Virus record (IMG/VR): IMGVR_UViG_3300025424_000003
Span: 1 to 40,732 of that record
Strand: one strand, 5' to 3'
DNA length: 40,732 nucleotides
DNA from: a virus
Within the stretch, counting starts at the first letter, position 1. Each line of letters starts with the position of its first letter. Positions 21,535 through 27,878 of this stretch are shown piece by piece. A program made the position numbers and the translations under genes. A model generated the notes under the pieces. That model made no database searches. It was given only the letters and a program-made list of their open reading frames with translations, and was not told the DNA's origin.

Positions 21535-21860
21535 CAGATGAAATTGACCCACTAAAAGCCATAGACTATATTGCTAGAGAGTCTAAGAACTACGCAGAAG
21601 CCTATGCCAACGCAAACCATCTAGATCGCTATTTAAAGGTCATTAAGAGCGAATTAATGGGCGAGGAAAGCGGTACTTTGGGGGCAAAAGAACAATATGC
21701 CTATGCCCATCCAAGATATTTGGAGACTTTACAAGCATTAAAAGATGCTGAAGCAGTAAAAGAACACCTAAAGTACATGTTGGATGCTGCCAAGCTGAAA
21801 GTGGAAGTTTGGAAAGTATTGGAATACAACCGTAGGGTTGAAATAAAGAATGGAATGTAA
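21531..21860 (+). CDS. helical early protein, unknown function
   Basis: A 109-residue protein starting MTDEIDPLKAIDYIARESKN, nearly all helix, with heptad-like spacing in YLETLQALKDAEAVKEHLKYMLDAAKLKVEVWKVLE. It resembles a family of phage proteins that lie upstream of HNH/YbcO-like nuclease genes and may dimerise through the long helices. ATGA at its start and a one-base overlap at its end (TAATG) place it in the tightly coupled unit. Confidence 0.72.
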   Translation: MTDEIDPLKAIDYIARESKNYAEAYANANHLDRYLKVIKSELMGEESGTLGAKEQYAYAHPRYLETLQALKDAEAVKEHLKYMLDAAKLKVEVWKVLEYNRRVEIKNGM

Positions 21861-22147
21861 TGTATAGAAATCGAAAACTCCTCAATTTACTGTCAACCAT
21901 ACCCTGCCAAAACTGTGGCATTCAAGACGGGACAATAGTGGCTGCACATTCAAACCAACTTAAACACGGGAAAGGGCGTGGCATAAAAGCATCAGATGCG
22001 ATGGTTGCTGCACTTTGCTACCCCTGCCACATGGAGTTGGACCAAGGTTCTAAGATGTCAAAAGAAGAAAGAAAAGAGTTTTTCAACGATGCCTATCAGC
22101 GTACAATGCAATATCTATTTGAAAACGATCTAATCGAGGTGAAATAA
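21860..22147 (+). CDS. YbcO/DUF1364-like zinc-finger nuclease
   Basis: A 95-residue protein with Cys pairs CQNCG (16-19) and CYPCH (53-56, His57) flanking AAHSNQLKHGKGRGIKASD. This is the YbcO (DUF1364) pattern: a zinc-stabilised beta-beta-alpha-metal type nuclease similar to lambda Rap, which nicks branched DNA. His30 in VAAHSN is the likely catalytic His. With RusA and the annealing protein it completes a recombination set. A one-base overlap joins it to the neighbours. Confidence 0.75.
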   Translation: MYRNRKLLNLLSTIPCQNCGIQDGTIVAAHSNQLKHGKGRGIKASDAMVAALCYPCHMELDQGSKMSKEERKEFFNDAYQRTMQYLFENDLIEVK

Positions 22148-22503
22148 TGGACCCTATTGGCGAATTCCTATTGACATTACTGCATGGCGTAACCAATAGC
22201 CATTTACTTCATTGGCAAGAAAAGAATGGTTTCAAGCATAGAGTATTGGGTAAATTCTATGAATTGCTGGGTGAGCTGACAGATGAGTTGGCAGAGGCCA
22301 TGATGGGCGCATATAACATGACCCCAGAGTTCCCTAAGACATACTTCCACCCTGCTAGTACAGGAGAAGAAGAAGTTATGGCATTAAAGGCATATGTTGA
22401 AGAGAACAGAAGCAAGCTCCCTCAAGATACTGCTATTCAAACCTTGGTGGATGCTATTCAGACACAAATCGACCGCACCTTGTATTTGATTAGAAAGGAC
22501 TGA
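22147..22503 (+). CDS. helical-bundle protein (DUF5856/Dps-like)
   Basis: A 118-residue helical protein with the pattern LLHGVTNSHLLHWQEKNGFKHRVLGKFYELLGELTDELAEAMMGAY (about 12-57). The spacing of His, Asp and Glu residues (H19, H22, H31, D45, E49) recalls the ferritin-like/Dps-type fold of the DUF5856 family seen in large phages. It may bind metal or DNA, but metal-ligand geometry cannot be judged here. Confidence 0.65.
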   Translation: MDPIGEFLLTLLHGVTNSHLLHWQEKNGFKHRVLGKFYELLGELTDELAEAMMGAYNMTPEFPKTYFHPASTGEEEVMALKAYVEENRSKLPQDTAIQTLVDAIQTQIDRTLYLIRKD

Positions 22504-22504
22504 A

Positions 22505-22663
22505 ATGAAGCCTGGACTTTATGCCAATATCCATAAAAAGCAAGAAAGAATAAAAAAAGAAAAAGCTGAAGGAAGGAAAGTAGAAAAGATGAGAAAGCCT
22601 GGAACCAAGAACGCTCCTACTGCCAAAGCATTCAAAGACTCTGCAAGGACTGCAAAGAAATGA
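22505..22663 (+). CDS. small Lys-rich phage protein
   Basis: A 52-residue basic protein, MKPGLYANIHKKQERIKKEK at the start and KMRKPGTKNAPTAKAFK later. The two motifs (GLYANIH-K--RI and K-GTKNAPTAKAF) are, from memory, a common signature of small phage proteins near the packaging genes, with no known role. It overlaps the next start as ATGA. The high Lys content suggests DNA or RNA binding. Confidence 0.8.
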   Translation: MKPGLYANIHKKQERIKKEKAEGRKVEKMRKPGTKNAPTAKAFKDSARTAKK

Positions 22664-22929
22664 AACACGATAAACCCATCGCACACAAAACAACAGGTAA
22701 GGGTAAAACATATAACCCTACTGATAAAGGCGCAGGAATGACTGCCAAAGGTCGTGCTGAATACAATAAGAAAAATGGCAGCAATCTAAAGGCTCCAGCA
22801 CCTAATCCCAAAACCGCAAAGGATAAAGGTAGAAAAGCATCATTTTGCGCTAGGATGGAAGGTGTCGTGCGTAATGCAAAAGGTCCAGCAGAAAGAGCTA
22901 AAGCATCCTTAAAGAACTGGAAATGTTAA
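22660..22929 (+). CDS. small basic protein, DUF6321-like
   Basis: An 89-residue basic protein: KGAGMTAKGRAEYNKKNGSNLKAP, then KASFCARMEGVV and a final SLKNWKC. GMT-KG---YN---GSNLK and the SFCARM-G...L--W-C end are the signature of the DUF6321 family, found in many tailed phages and probably DNA-associated. It is the last gene before the second homing endonuclease. Confidence 0.75.
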   Translation: MKHDKPIAHKTTGKGKTYNPTDKGAGMTAKGRAEYNKKNGSNLKAPAPNPKTAKDKGRKASFCARMEGVVRNAKGPAERAKASLKNWKC

Positions 22930-23048
22930 TAGGGGTCAAATTTTTAAGGGACCTATATTTTTTAACTAGGGGGGTCTATAATAGCGAAGACACCCAAGAT
23001 CTTGCAGGATTTTGGGGCTTCTAACCAAACAACTAAAGGGCAGTTGAA

Positions 23049-23507
23049 ATGGCTAATGCTTATTCTAATATCACCCGTGAATACCTATTAGAAAAATATA
23101 ACTATGATCCCGAAACTGGCATAGTAACAACCAAATACACAAGAAAACAAGTTGGATGGAATCATCGCAACTATTTGGCTATTAACCATAAAGGCAAAAA
23201 ACTAAAATTGCATCGTTTAATTTGGCTTATGGTTTACGGTGAATGGCCCGAAATAATTGATCATATAAACTTTGACAAAAAAGACAATCGGTTAGTTAAT
23301 TTGAGAAGCGTTGATGTTGCTACAAATAATGCACATAGAAACAACGATATACCCAAATCAAATGTTCCTTACATTTCTTACATAAAAGTATTGAACAAAT
23401 GGAAAGCAATAGGGTTAATTGGAAAAAAGCAAATTTACCTGGGAGCATTCATTAATTTAGAAGATGCTATTTCTAGGCAAAAAGAGTTTTATTTGACGGG
23501 AAAATAG
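23049..23507 (+). CDS. HNH homing endonuclease with AP2-like C-terminus
   Basis: A 152-residue protein of the same family as the one at 134-616: YDPETGIV, LHRLIWLMVYGEW (His55), IIDHINFDKKDNRLVNLR (Asp71, His72, Asn74, Asn80) and an AP2-like C-terminus (VPYISYIKVLNKWKAIGLIGKKQIYLG). TATAAT at 22977-22982 in its leader could be a -10 box, but no good -35 box is seen. It sits at the end of the rightward early unit, next to a non-coding region, in A-rich sequence, consistent with insertion between transcription units. Confidence 0.9.
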   Translation: MANAYSNITREYLLEKYNYDPETGIVTTKYTRKQVGWNHRNYLAINHKGKKLKLHRLIWLMVYGEWPEIIDHINFDKKDNRLVNLRSVDVATNNAHRNNDIPKSNVPYISYIKVLNKWKAIGLIGKKQIYLGAFINLEDAISRQKEFYLTGK

Positions 23508-23838
23508 TCCATAAAAAAATAACCTCACAAAAAAAATAGGGCCCTCAAAACTTTAAGGGGAGGGGTCCTCTATAAATTCACAAAAATCAATTTTTACCCC
23601 CCAAAACTGGTCAAAAACACAGTGCTACTGTTCAAATATACAGTGGTTTTTATGTCACACTGGACGGATATCGAGTGGTATTTATGCAAATCGCTTAAAA
23701 CGCCCTATAAAGCGCAAGCGCATTATTTAATATATAGATATATACAAGCCTAAAAAACGTCTCAAAAGCCCGTTTAAAGCGCCTTAAATAGATAAGCGCA
23801 TTATATGGTTAAACCACAATTTAAAGGCCCAAAAAAAA
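23508..23838. other. non-coding region between converging units, with repeats
   Basis: No gene is supported here. The stretch is AT-rich and lies where a rightward and a leftward unit meet, so it needs no promoter. It contains TAAAGCGC (23708-23715 and 23775-23782) and AAGCGCATTAT (23716-23726 and 23794-23804) as repeated pairs around a TTTAATATATAGATATATAC tract, and ACAGT/ACTGT inverted elements near 23621-23645. Repeats plus an AT-rich core would suit a replication origin, but this is not proven. Confidence 0.4.
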
Positions 23839-23855
23839 GCCCGTACAAGACGGGC
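23831..23855 (-). terminator. terminator of the leftward accessory unit
   Basis: Read on the - strand, GCCCG (+ strand 23839-23843) pairs with CGGGC (23851-23855) around a 7-base loop and is followed by eight T residues (A run at 23831-23838 on +). It lies 11 bp after the last leftward stop (23867). Confidence 0.85.
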
Positions 23856-23866
23856 CAAAGGGAAAA

Positions 23867-24001
23867 TCAATAAAATAAAACGTGGAATTGATCTAAGGGT
23901 ATTTTTATGATTTTCTTATCCTTGTATCTGTGGCAATAAAGTATTTCATTTTCAATTTTGCACACTATGAGCAGCAGATCTGAGCCGTATTCACTGCCCA
24001 C
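23867..24001 (-). CDS. 44-residue protein with GTG start
   Basis: A short open frame from a GTG at 24001 (GAGGGG four bases upstream): MGSEYGSDLLLIVCKIENEI then LYCHRYKDKKIIKIPLDQF. It has a compact beta-strand-like pattern with two Cys residues and ends just before a terminator, so it fits as the last gene of the leftward unit. There is no nearby ATG in frame. No family was recognised. Confidence 0.55.
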   Translation of the reverse strand: MGSEYGSDLLLIVCKIENEILYCHRYKDKKIIKIPLDQFHVLFY

Positions 24002-24015
24002 TGTGCCCCTCTTAA

Positions 24016-24219
24016 TCAGAGCGGCCCCTGCTGCGCTTTAAATTCCCATGCTCGCTCTTGATCTGCTTCAAGTAACCCGGCATCCCTATAAAATAACTCT
24101 AAATCGTCTAAATTATATTGAGCATAAAAATCTCGAATAATCTCATAGAGTAGATCTGGTTCATTCTCTATAGTATGCTGTGACATAATTTTAATTAACT
24201 CGCTTTTAGAATAATTCAT
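24016..24219 (-). CDS. small acidic helical protein
   Basis: A 67-residue acidic protein from the ATG at 24219, with GAGGGG upstream: MNYSKSELIKIMSQHTIENE then YEIIRDFYAQYNLDDLELFYRDAGLLE. Extension upstream to 24402 would lie over the preceding gene. The pattern SKSEL(I)---S---E--P (helix-turn-helix) is not specific. It could be an anti-host protein by size and acidity, which is only a guess. Confidence 0.65.
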   Translation of the reverse strand: MNYSKSELIKIMSQHTIENEPDLLYEIIRDFYAQYNLDDLELFYRDAGLLEADQERAWEFKAQQGPL

Positions 24220-24229
24220 TTTTAACCCC

Positions 24230-24994
24230 TCAAATAGCATTGATTGAAATAACCCGTTTTTTGTGGCCCAGAGCGTGATCTGCAATAACGATATCTCTTG
24301 CATTTTTAGTGGTTCCACCACAGAGCATACAATTGTCACATGTGGTTTTTTTACCGCTTTCTGCGCTAGCTGGGCATGAAACCTCGCTTTGTTGTTTATC
24401 AACGCCCACGGAAACCCTAAAAACCCTCATACCGTATAAATTCGCTTGTGCTGCTTCGTCTATGGTATCTGCACTTGCCATGGCGAGAGGGGCCCAAGCG
24501 CTATGATCAAAAGAAGGGTTTAACCATTGGTGCGTATAGCCTACATGCCCAGCTGTAAATTGAGTTAATTGTTGCCACACATGTACGGGCGCTGCGGCGC
24601 CGTCCCCATATGTGCCTATTCTCAGTTTTAAACCCGTCAAATACAATGCAACTTCGGAGGGTGAAGCGTAAGCATATGAACCTCGTTTATATGCTTTATA
24701 AACGCTTGCCACTGAGCGGCCCACGTTAACATAGCATGGAGGGGCGCCCGTATAAGCAGCCAATGAGGGACGGTGGATACAATGCCCACATATTGCAGCA
24801 TCGTCACCCGTTTTTAGTGCTTCAACGGGATTAATATCTGAGCGGATAATGAAGCTCTGCACCAATGCGCCCGTTTTCACGTTTTTAGAAGCAGCTCTAA
24901 TTTTATTAATGATAACTACAATAGGTGAGCCGTCTAATAGTGAGGGCCCCTTATAAACAATGTAACCAATAGGTTTTTTTACTTTACTTTGCAT
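24230..24994 (-). CDS. conserved phage/plasmid protein with zinc-type Cys motifs (DUF7227-like)
   Basis: A 254-residue protein. YIVYKGPSLLDGSPIVVI opens the domain; AICGHCIHR (Cys69, Cys72, His74) and CYVNVGRSVASVYKAYKRGSY follow; near the C-terminus Cys207, Cys219, Cys222 and Cys225 (CPAS...TTCDNCMLCGG) form a second likely zinc site. This layout matches a family that I remember from phages and mobile elements (DUF7227), of unknown function. It is by far the largest product of this leftward unit; DNA or RNA binding or a replication-related role is possible. It is Ala-rich and higher in GC than the flanks. Confidence 0.8.
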   Translation of the reverse strand: MQSKVKKPIGYIVYKGPSLLDGSPIVVIINKIRAASKNVKTGALVQSFIIRSDINPVEALKTGDDAAICGHCIHRPSLAAYTGAPPCYVNVGRSVASVYKAYKRGSYAYASPSEVALYLTGLKLRIGTYGDGAAAPVHVWQQLTQFTAGHVGYTHQWLNPSFDHSAWAPLAMASADTIDEAAQANLYGMRVFRVSVGVDKQQSEVSCPASAESGKKTTCDNCMLCGGTTKNARDIVIADHALGHKKRVISINAI

Positions 24995-25006
24995 TTTTAT
25001 TTCCCT

Positions 25007-25222
25007 TTAAATTAAACCACGCTCACGAGCCATGCCTTCATTCATAATTGAATAAATGCGTGTTGTTTTAAAATCTGCGCTTTTGGGTGTGTAAAAATTG
25101 GCCCATATTTGAGCCCGTACTTTTGAATTATTGTTTTCACATTGGCGCTCTGCCCCTTTATGTGTTGCATACCCTTTATGGTTTCCGATTAATTTATTCT
25201 CACAATCAAATATGTAAAACAT
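25007..25222 (-). CDS. small basic protein
   Basis: A 71-residue protein starting MFYIFDCENKLIGNHKGYAT with AAAGGGGAAAAAC before the ATG. A beta-hairpin-like start is followed by GAERQCENNNSKVRAQIWANFY and a helical end. The protein has basic and aromatic residues and two Cys. The function is unknown. Confidence 0.68.
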   Translation of the reverse strand: MFYIFDCENKLIGNHKGYATHKGAERQCENNNSKVRAQIWANFYTPKSADFKTTRIYSIMNEGMARERGLI

Positions 25223-25233
25223 GTTTTTCCCCT

Positions 25234-25383
25234 TTAATTTTCTAGAATTATTTTCTTTAAAGCATTAATGCTTAAACCCGTTAAATTAGACAACTCTTGT
25301 AATGTCATGTTCAAATGTGAATCATATAGTTCTCTTATTTGATCATTAGTTAAGTTTTTATCGATTAAATTGAATTCATTCAT
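25234..25383 (-). CDS. small helix-turn-helix-like protein
   Basis: A 49-residue protein from the ATG at 25383 (AAGGGG upstream). DQIRELYDSHLNMTLQELSNLTGLSINALKKIIL has the shape of an HTH: LQELSNLTGLS as helix 2-turn and INALKKIIL as recognition helix. It could be an autoregulator of this unit. An upstream in-frame extension to 25458 runs over another gene. Confidence 0.7.
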   Translation of the reverse strand: MNEFNLIDKNLTNDQIRELYDSHLNMTLQELSNLTGLSINALKKIILEN

Positions 25384-25394
25384 TTTTAAACCCC

Positions 25395-25475
25395 TTAATA
25401 AATGCAAAAAGAAAAAAGCCAAGCCAAATAAACAATGACACATATAAAAAGTGTCCATTTAATAAAGTCAATCAT
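25395..25475 (-). CDS. 26-residue membrane peptide
   Basis: A one-helix membrane peptide, MIDFIKWTLFICVIVYLAWL then FSFCIY. GAGGTGAG precedes its ATG, and the start overlaps the previous stop as ATGA, which favours real translation. Such tiny membrane proteins in phage early units may act on host membrane proteins. No family can be assigned. Confidence 0.6.
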   Translation of the reverse strand: MIDFIKWTLFICVIVYLAWLFSFCIY

Positions 25476-25639
25476 TTGCTCACCTCTTGATCATCTAATA
25501 CTGTGTCTAATGCTAGGAAAGCGTTTTGAATAACGCTCAATTGGCTAGGTGTGAATGAATCAACTAAAACTTTATCTAGCTCATCAATAGCCCTTTGCAT
25601 GGCCTTTAGTTGCAATTCACTGATTGAATAAAATCTCAT
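25472..25639 (-). CDS. small helical protein, first gene of the leftward accessory unit
   Basis: A 55-residue protein (AAAGGGAAACAAA before the ATG), MRFYSISELQLKAMQRAIDE then LVDSFTPSQLSVIQNAFLAL and an acidic end. It is two helices with a Pro turn. It is the promoter-proximal gene behind a stem-loop leader (25661-25679). The function is unknown. Confidence 0.72.
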   Translation of the reverse strand: MRFYSISELQLKAMQRAIDELDKVLVDSFTPSQLSVIQNAFLALDTVLDDQEVSK

Positions 25640-25660
25640 TTTGTTTCCCTTTAAAAGTTG

Positions 25661-25715
25661 CCAAGGTCTAACGCCTTGGTGTAGTTATTATATGGGTTAG
25701 TGTCATTAAAGACAA
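25661..25715 (-). promoter_or_regulatory. leftward promoter with stem-loop leader
   Basis: On the - strand TTGTCT (25715-25710) and a perfect TATAAT (25692-25687) are 17 bp apart, a good sigma-70 promoter. The leader contains CCAAGG (25674-25679) / CCTTGG (25661-25666), a 6-bp stem near the 5' end of the transcript, of the type that can protect mRNA. A second TTGACA is at 25735-25730 (-) without a well-spaced -10 box. Confidence 0.65.
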
Positions 25716-26153
25716 TAGCATAAAAGACATGTCAACAGTTATTTTCAACATTTATATTTATCGGTTAATCAATTGTTATAGATAAAACCTATTGGAGTGA
25801 ATGCGACACTTGAATTCTAAATAATCAAGTAAAAAACAATGATCACTCAATTGGTGCATAAAACACAGTATGCGGGACAAAAGAAAAACCCTAAAACTTA
25901 ATGTCTTAACGACCTAAACACATAAGAGACAACATAAGCTGCAACATAGGGCGCGAATAGTAAAACCCTATTAAATGAATACTTAAGGTCTCGGAAAACA
26001 ATTAAAACCCTAGGTTTGTCTCATGTTCACACATAGTAAGACACAAGCACCAGTGCCTACACCATTGTCACTTACTCAAACCTAACGACAATAAAAGAGA
26101 TCGGGCCCTATCGCTCAGAGAAAATACTTTCTGACCCTAATTAAATGCACAGT
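25716..26153. other. intergenic region between divergent units, with short repeats
   Basis: No gene is supported over about 440 bp. The segment is AT-rich with three copies of AAAACCCTA (25885-25893, 25962-25970, 26004-26012) and related motifs such as ACGACCTAAACACATAAGAGAC and CCTAACGACAATAAAAGAGA that look like degenerate repeats. Together with the divergent promoters this would be a suitable place for an origin or for regulatory binding, but no known motif is recognised. Confidence 0.4.
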
Positions 26154-26198
26154 GGGGGGGAGGGGGGGTACCACTGGGATTGGGGCGAGGATGGGGGG
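26154..26198 (+). promoter_or_regulatory. G-run tract with G-quadruplex potential
   Basis: Five runs of G on the + strand, lengths 7, 7, 3, 4 and 6, at 26154-26160, 26162-26168, 26176-26178, 26182-26185 and 26193-26198, with separators of 1 to 7 bases, fit the general G-quadruplex pattern. It lies about 40 bp upstream of the late promoter. A DNA fold here could affect late transcription or replication. Confidence 0.6.
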
Positions 26199-26208
26199 CC
26201 CACTCACC

Positions 26209-26259
26209 CGTTCCCAAAATTTTCACAAAACTTTTTTCGTTCCCAAAATTTCTACAAAA
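26209..26259 (+). repeat. 29-bp tandem direct repeat at the late promoter
   Basis: CGTTCCCAAAATTT at 26209-26222 recurs at 26238-26251, with a similar continuation (ACAAAA) in both, giving a period of 29 bp. The second copy holds the -35 box of the late promoter. The spacing of close to three helical turns would place two bound protein dimers on the same face of the DNA. Confidence 0.75.
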
Positions 26260-26268
26260 AGTTATACT
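26240..26268 (+). promoter_or_regulatory. putative late promoter
   Basis: TTCCCA (26240-26245) and TATACT (26263-26268) with a 17-bp spacer lie 20 bp before the first late gene, followed by AAAGGAG for its translation. The -35 is weak and lies in a direct repeat, as expected for a promoter that needs an activator. Confidence 0.55.
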
Positions 26269-26288
26269 GTCGCAAAGGAGAATAGAAA

Positions 26289-26822
26289 ATGAAATGGGAA
26301 CTATTAGATCCGCATGAGGCGGGTAGAGTGATAGATTTGTTTGAGTCTATCTACGGACAGGAGGCAGGCATACTGGAATACAGTAGAGACTTCTTGTTGA
26401 GGAATCTGACGGTTGCGAGTACCTTACAGATATTTGATAAAAGTAAGGAGTTTATTGCGGTATGTAAGGGAAACTTAGAGGTTCCGACTAGGGCAGGAAA
26501 CGTAACCTATACAGATCGGATATTGGGGGCATGTTGGTTTGACAGGGGCGGGTATGCTTCTTACTCGACCAGGGAGATCAGTAATGCAAAGTTTCACCAT
26601 GTGGATTTGACGCTACCGACTACTACAAGAGTCAGGATCATTAATCAGATGATTGACCAACATATATTGTGGGCGCATAATTGGGGCATTCCTGTTGTAT
26701 GTTCTACCTCGGTGAGGAAGGAACATGATGGGTTCATGCGGATACATGAGAAAAGAGGGTTTACTGTTCACGGGTCATTTGCGTGGATAGATACTGAAGA
26801 AGGTATGAAATGGATACGGTAA
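26289..26822 (+). CDS. GNAT-like protein at the head of the late unit
   Basis: A 177-residue protein with a GNAT-like order of elements: DPHEAGRVIDLFESIYG, FIAVCKGN, RILGACWFDRGG, FHHVDLTLPTTTRVRIINQMIDQHILWAHNWGIPVVCSTSVRKEHDGFMRIHEKRGFTVHGSFAWI. The end GFMRIHEKRGF matches the C-terminal loop of acetyltransferases. The acetyl-CoA motif RxxGxG/A is not clear, so activity is uncertain. It lies directly upstream of the small terminase and is thought to be a phage-conserved neighbour of packaging genes. Confidence 0.7.
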   Translation: MKWELLDPHEAGRVIDLFESIYGQEAGILEYSRDFLLRNLTVASTLQIFDKSKEFIAVCKGNLEVPTRAGNVTYTDRILGACWFDRGGYASYSTREISNAKFHHVDLTLPTTTRVRIINQMIDQHILWAHNWGIPVVCSTSVRKEHDGFMRIHEKRGFTVHGSFAWIDTEEGMKWIR

Positions 26823-27172
26823 AAGAAACTCGTAAAGCAATAGAGTTGGCTACTGGTAAGCGTTCGCCAAAGAAGGCGAGTGTGGTCAATAACGTCACGG
26901 AATATGGTGCGTTGTTTAACCGTTTGAATGAGGAAAGACTAGCTAAAGGGTTGCCTCCTTTGAAGACTGCTATGGAAGTATTAATAGATGCGATGCAGTC
27001 CGATGAGTTGGATATGAAGGATAAGGCTAGGATTGCTGATAAATTAGCCCCCTTTGAATCCTCAAGAGCGCCTATAATTTCAATAGAGCATGTTCAGAAC
27101 ATCCAAAAAGAGGAAGAGGAGGATGCTGATACGGCTCTTGATAATTTCCTTGAACAACTGAAAAAGGTCTAA
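26810..27172 (+). CDS. terminase small subunit (putative)
   Basis: A 120-residue protein from the ATG at 26810. A basic N-terminus (KETRKAIELATGKRSPKKA) is followed by LKTAMEVLIDAMQSDELDMKDKARIADKLAPFESSRAPI and an acidic coiled-coil end (QKEEEEDADTALDNFLEQL). The LAPFESSRAP box and acidic C-terminus resemble small terminase-like proteins upstream of large terminase in related phages. It would select and hold the packaging site in the DNA. Four small genes separate it from terL. Confidence 0.65.
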   Translation: MDTVKETRKAIELATGKRSPKKASVVNNVTEYGALFNRLNEERLAKGLPPLKTAMEVLIDAMQSDELDMKDKARIADKLAPFESSRAPIISIEHVQNIQKEEEEDADTALDNFLEQLKKV

Positions 27173-27173
27173 T

Positions 27174-27329
27174 ATGCCGTTAATCAAATCCAAATCTAAG
27201 AAAGCATTTGGCGAGAATATCGCTAAAGAGCGAGAAGCAGGTAAGCCTGAAAAACAAGCTGTTGCCATTGCTTACGCTGTTAAACGTGACGCTGAACATA
27301 AACGCAAAACCCGAAAGGAAAAAAAATGA
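27174..27329 (+). CDS. small basic phage protein (DUF6496-like)
   Basis: A 51-residue basic protein, MPLIKSKSKKAFGENIAKER then PEKQAVAIAYAVKRDAEHKR. The signature (MPLIKS-SKKAF--NI--E--AGKP-KQA-AIAY-V-R) is well known from phages near packaging genes (DUF6496-like), with no defined role. It overlaps the next start as ATGA. Confidence 0.82.
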   Translation: MPLIKSKSKKAFGENIAKEREAGKPEKQAVAIAYAVKRDAEHKRKTRKEKK

Positions 27330-27637
27330 GTGGATATACATCAATGAATCATGCTCCTACAAAGATGAAGGAAGAAGTGATTCGCAAGGGAAATATGGAT
27401 GGCAAGAAGCCTTCCCATAAAGGTGGTGCTACTGACGTAACCCGTCCCCAAGGCGCTACTCACTATGAGAAAGGCCATCAGCGTCCTCCTCATGTGGCTG
27501 GTCACGGTGGTAAAGACGAAGGCGTTACTGCTGGTCGTAAACAAAAGGTTACTGTGTCTCATCCCACACATGAGTACAATACAAAATCCACTAATACTGG
27601 CTACATCCACAAAGATGGTAAGTCATACTTGAAGTGA
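27326..27637 (+). CDS. small Gly/His/Lys-rich protein
   Basis: A 103-residue low-complexity basic protein, MSGYTSMNHAPTKMKEEVIR with KGGATDVTRPQGATHYEKGHQRPPHVAGHGG. It has many His, Gly and Lys residues and little predicted structure, so it may bind nucleic acid or metal. It is in the small-gene run between the terminase subunits. No function is known. Confidence 0.65.
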   Translation: MSGYTSMNHAPTKMKEEVIRKGNMDGKKPSHKGGATDVTRPQGATHYEKGHQRPPHVAGHGGKDEGVTAGRKQKVTVSHPTHEYNTKSTNTGYIHKDGKSYLK

Positions 27638-27644
27638 GATAACC

Positions 27645-27869
27645 ATGCACTACGGAACAATCATTAATGGTGGCGCACAAATGCGTAAGGGCGTTACCAA
27701 GGAAATCAATGATAAGCTAGAGGGGTTGGCTGAAAACAGAGCCAGAGGTGAGAAGATCGCCAAGGCTGTGGAAGATGCTTACAAAGTTAACACTCTTTCT
27801 AGTCAACACACAGACAACGTAAAACAACGTGGTCAGTTTGAAAAACCAAAGCAAGTTAAAAACGTCTAA
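27645..27869 (+). CDS. small helical protein between terminase subunits
   Basis: A 74-residue protein starting MHYGTIINGGAQMRKGVTKE, then a helical charged middle (INDKLEGLAENRARGEKIAKAVEDAY) and a disordered basic end. No family was recognised. Its position suggests a packaging or head accessory role. Confidence 0.65.
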   Translation: MHYGTIINGGAQMRKGVTKEINDKLEGLAENRARGEKIAKAVEDAYKVNTLSSQHTDNVKQRGQFEKPKQVKNV

Positions 27870-27878
27870 AGGAAAGAA

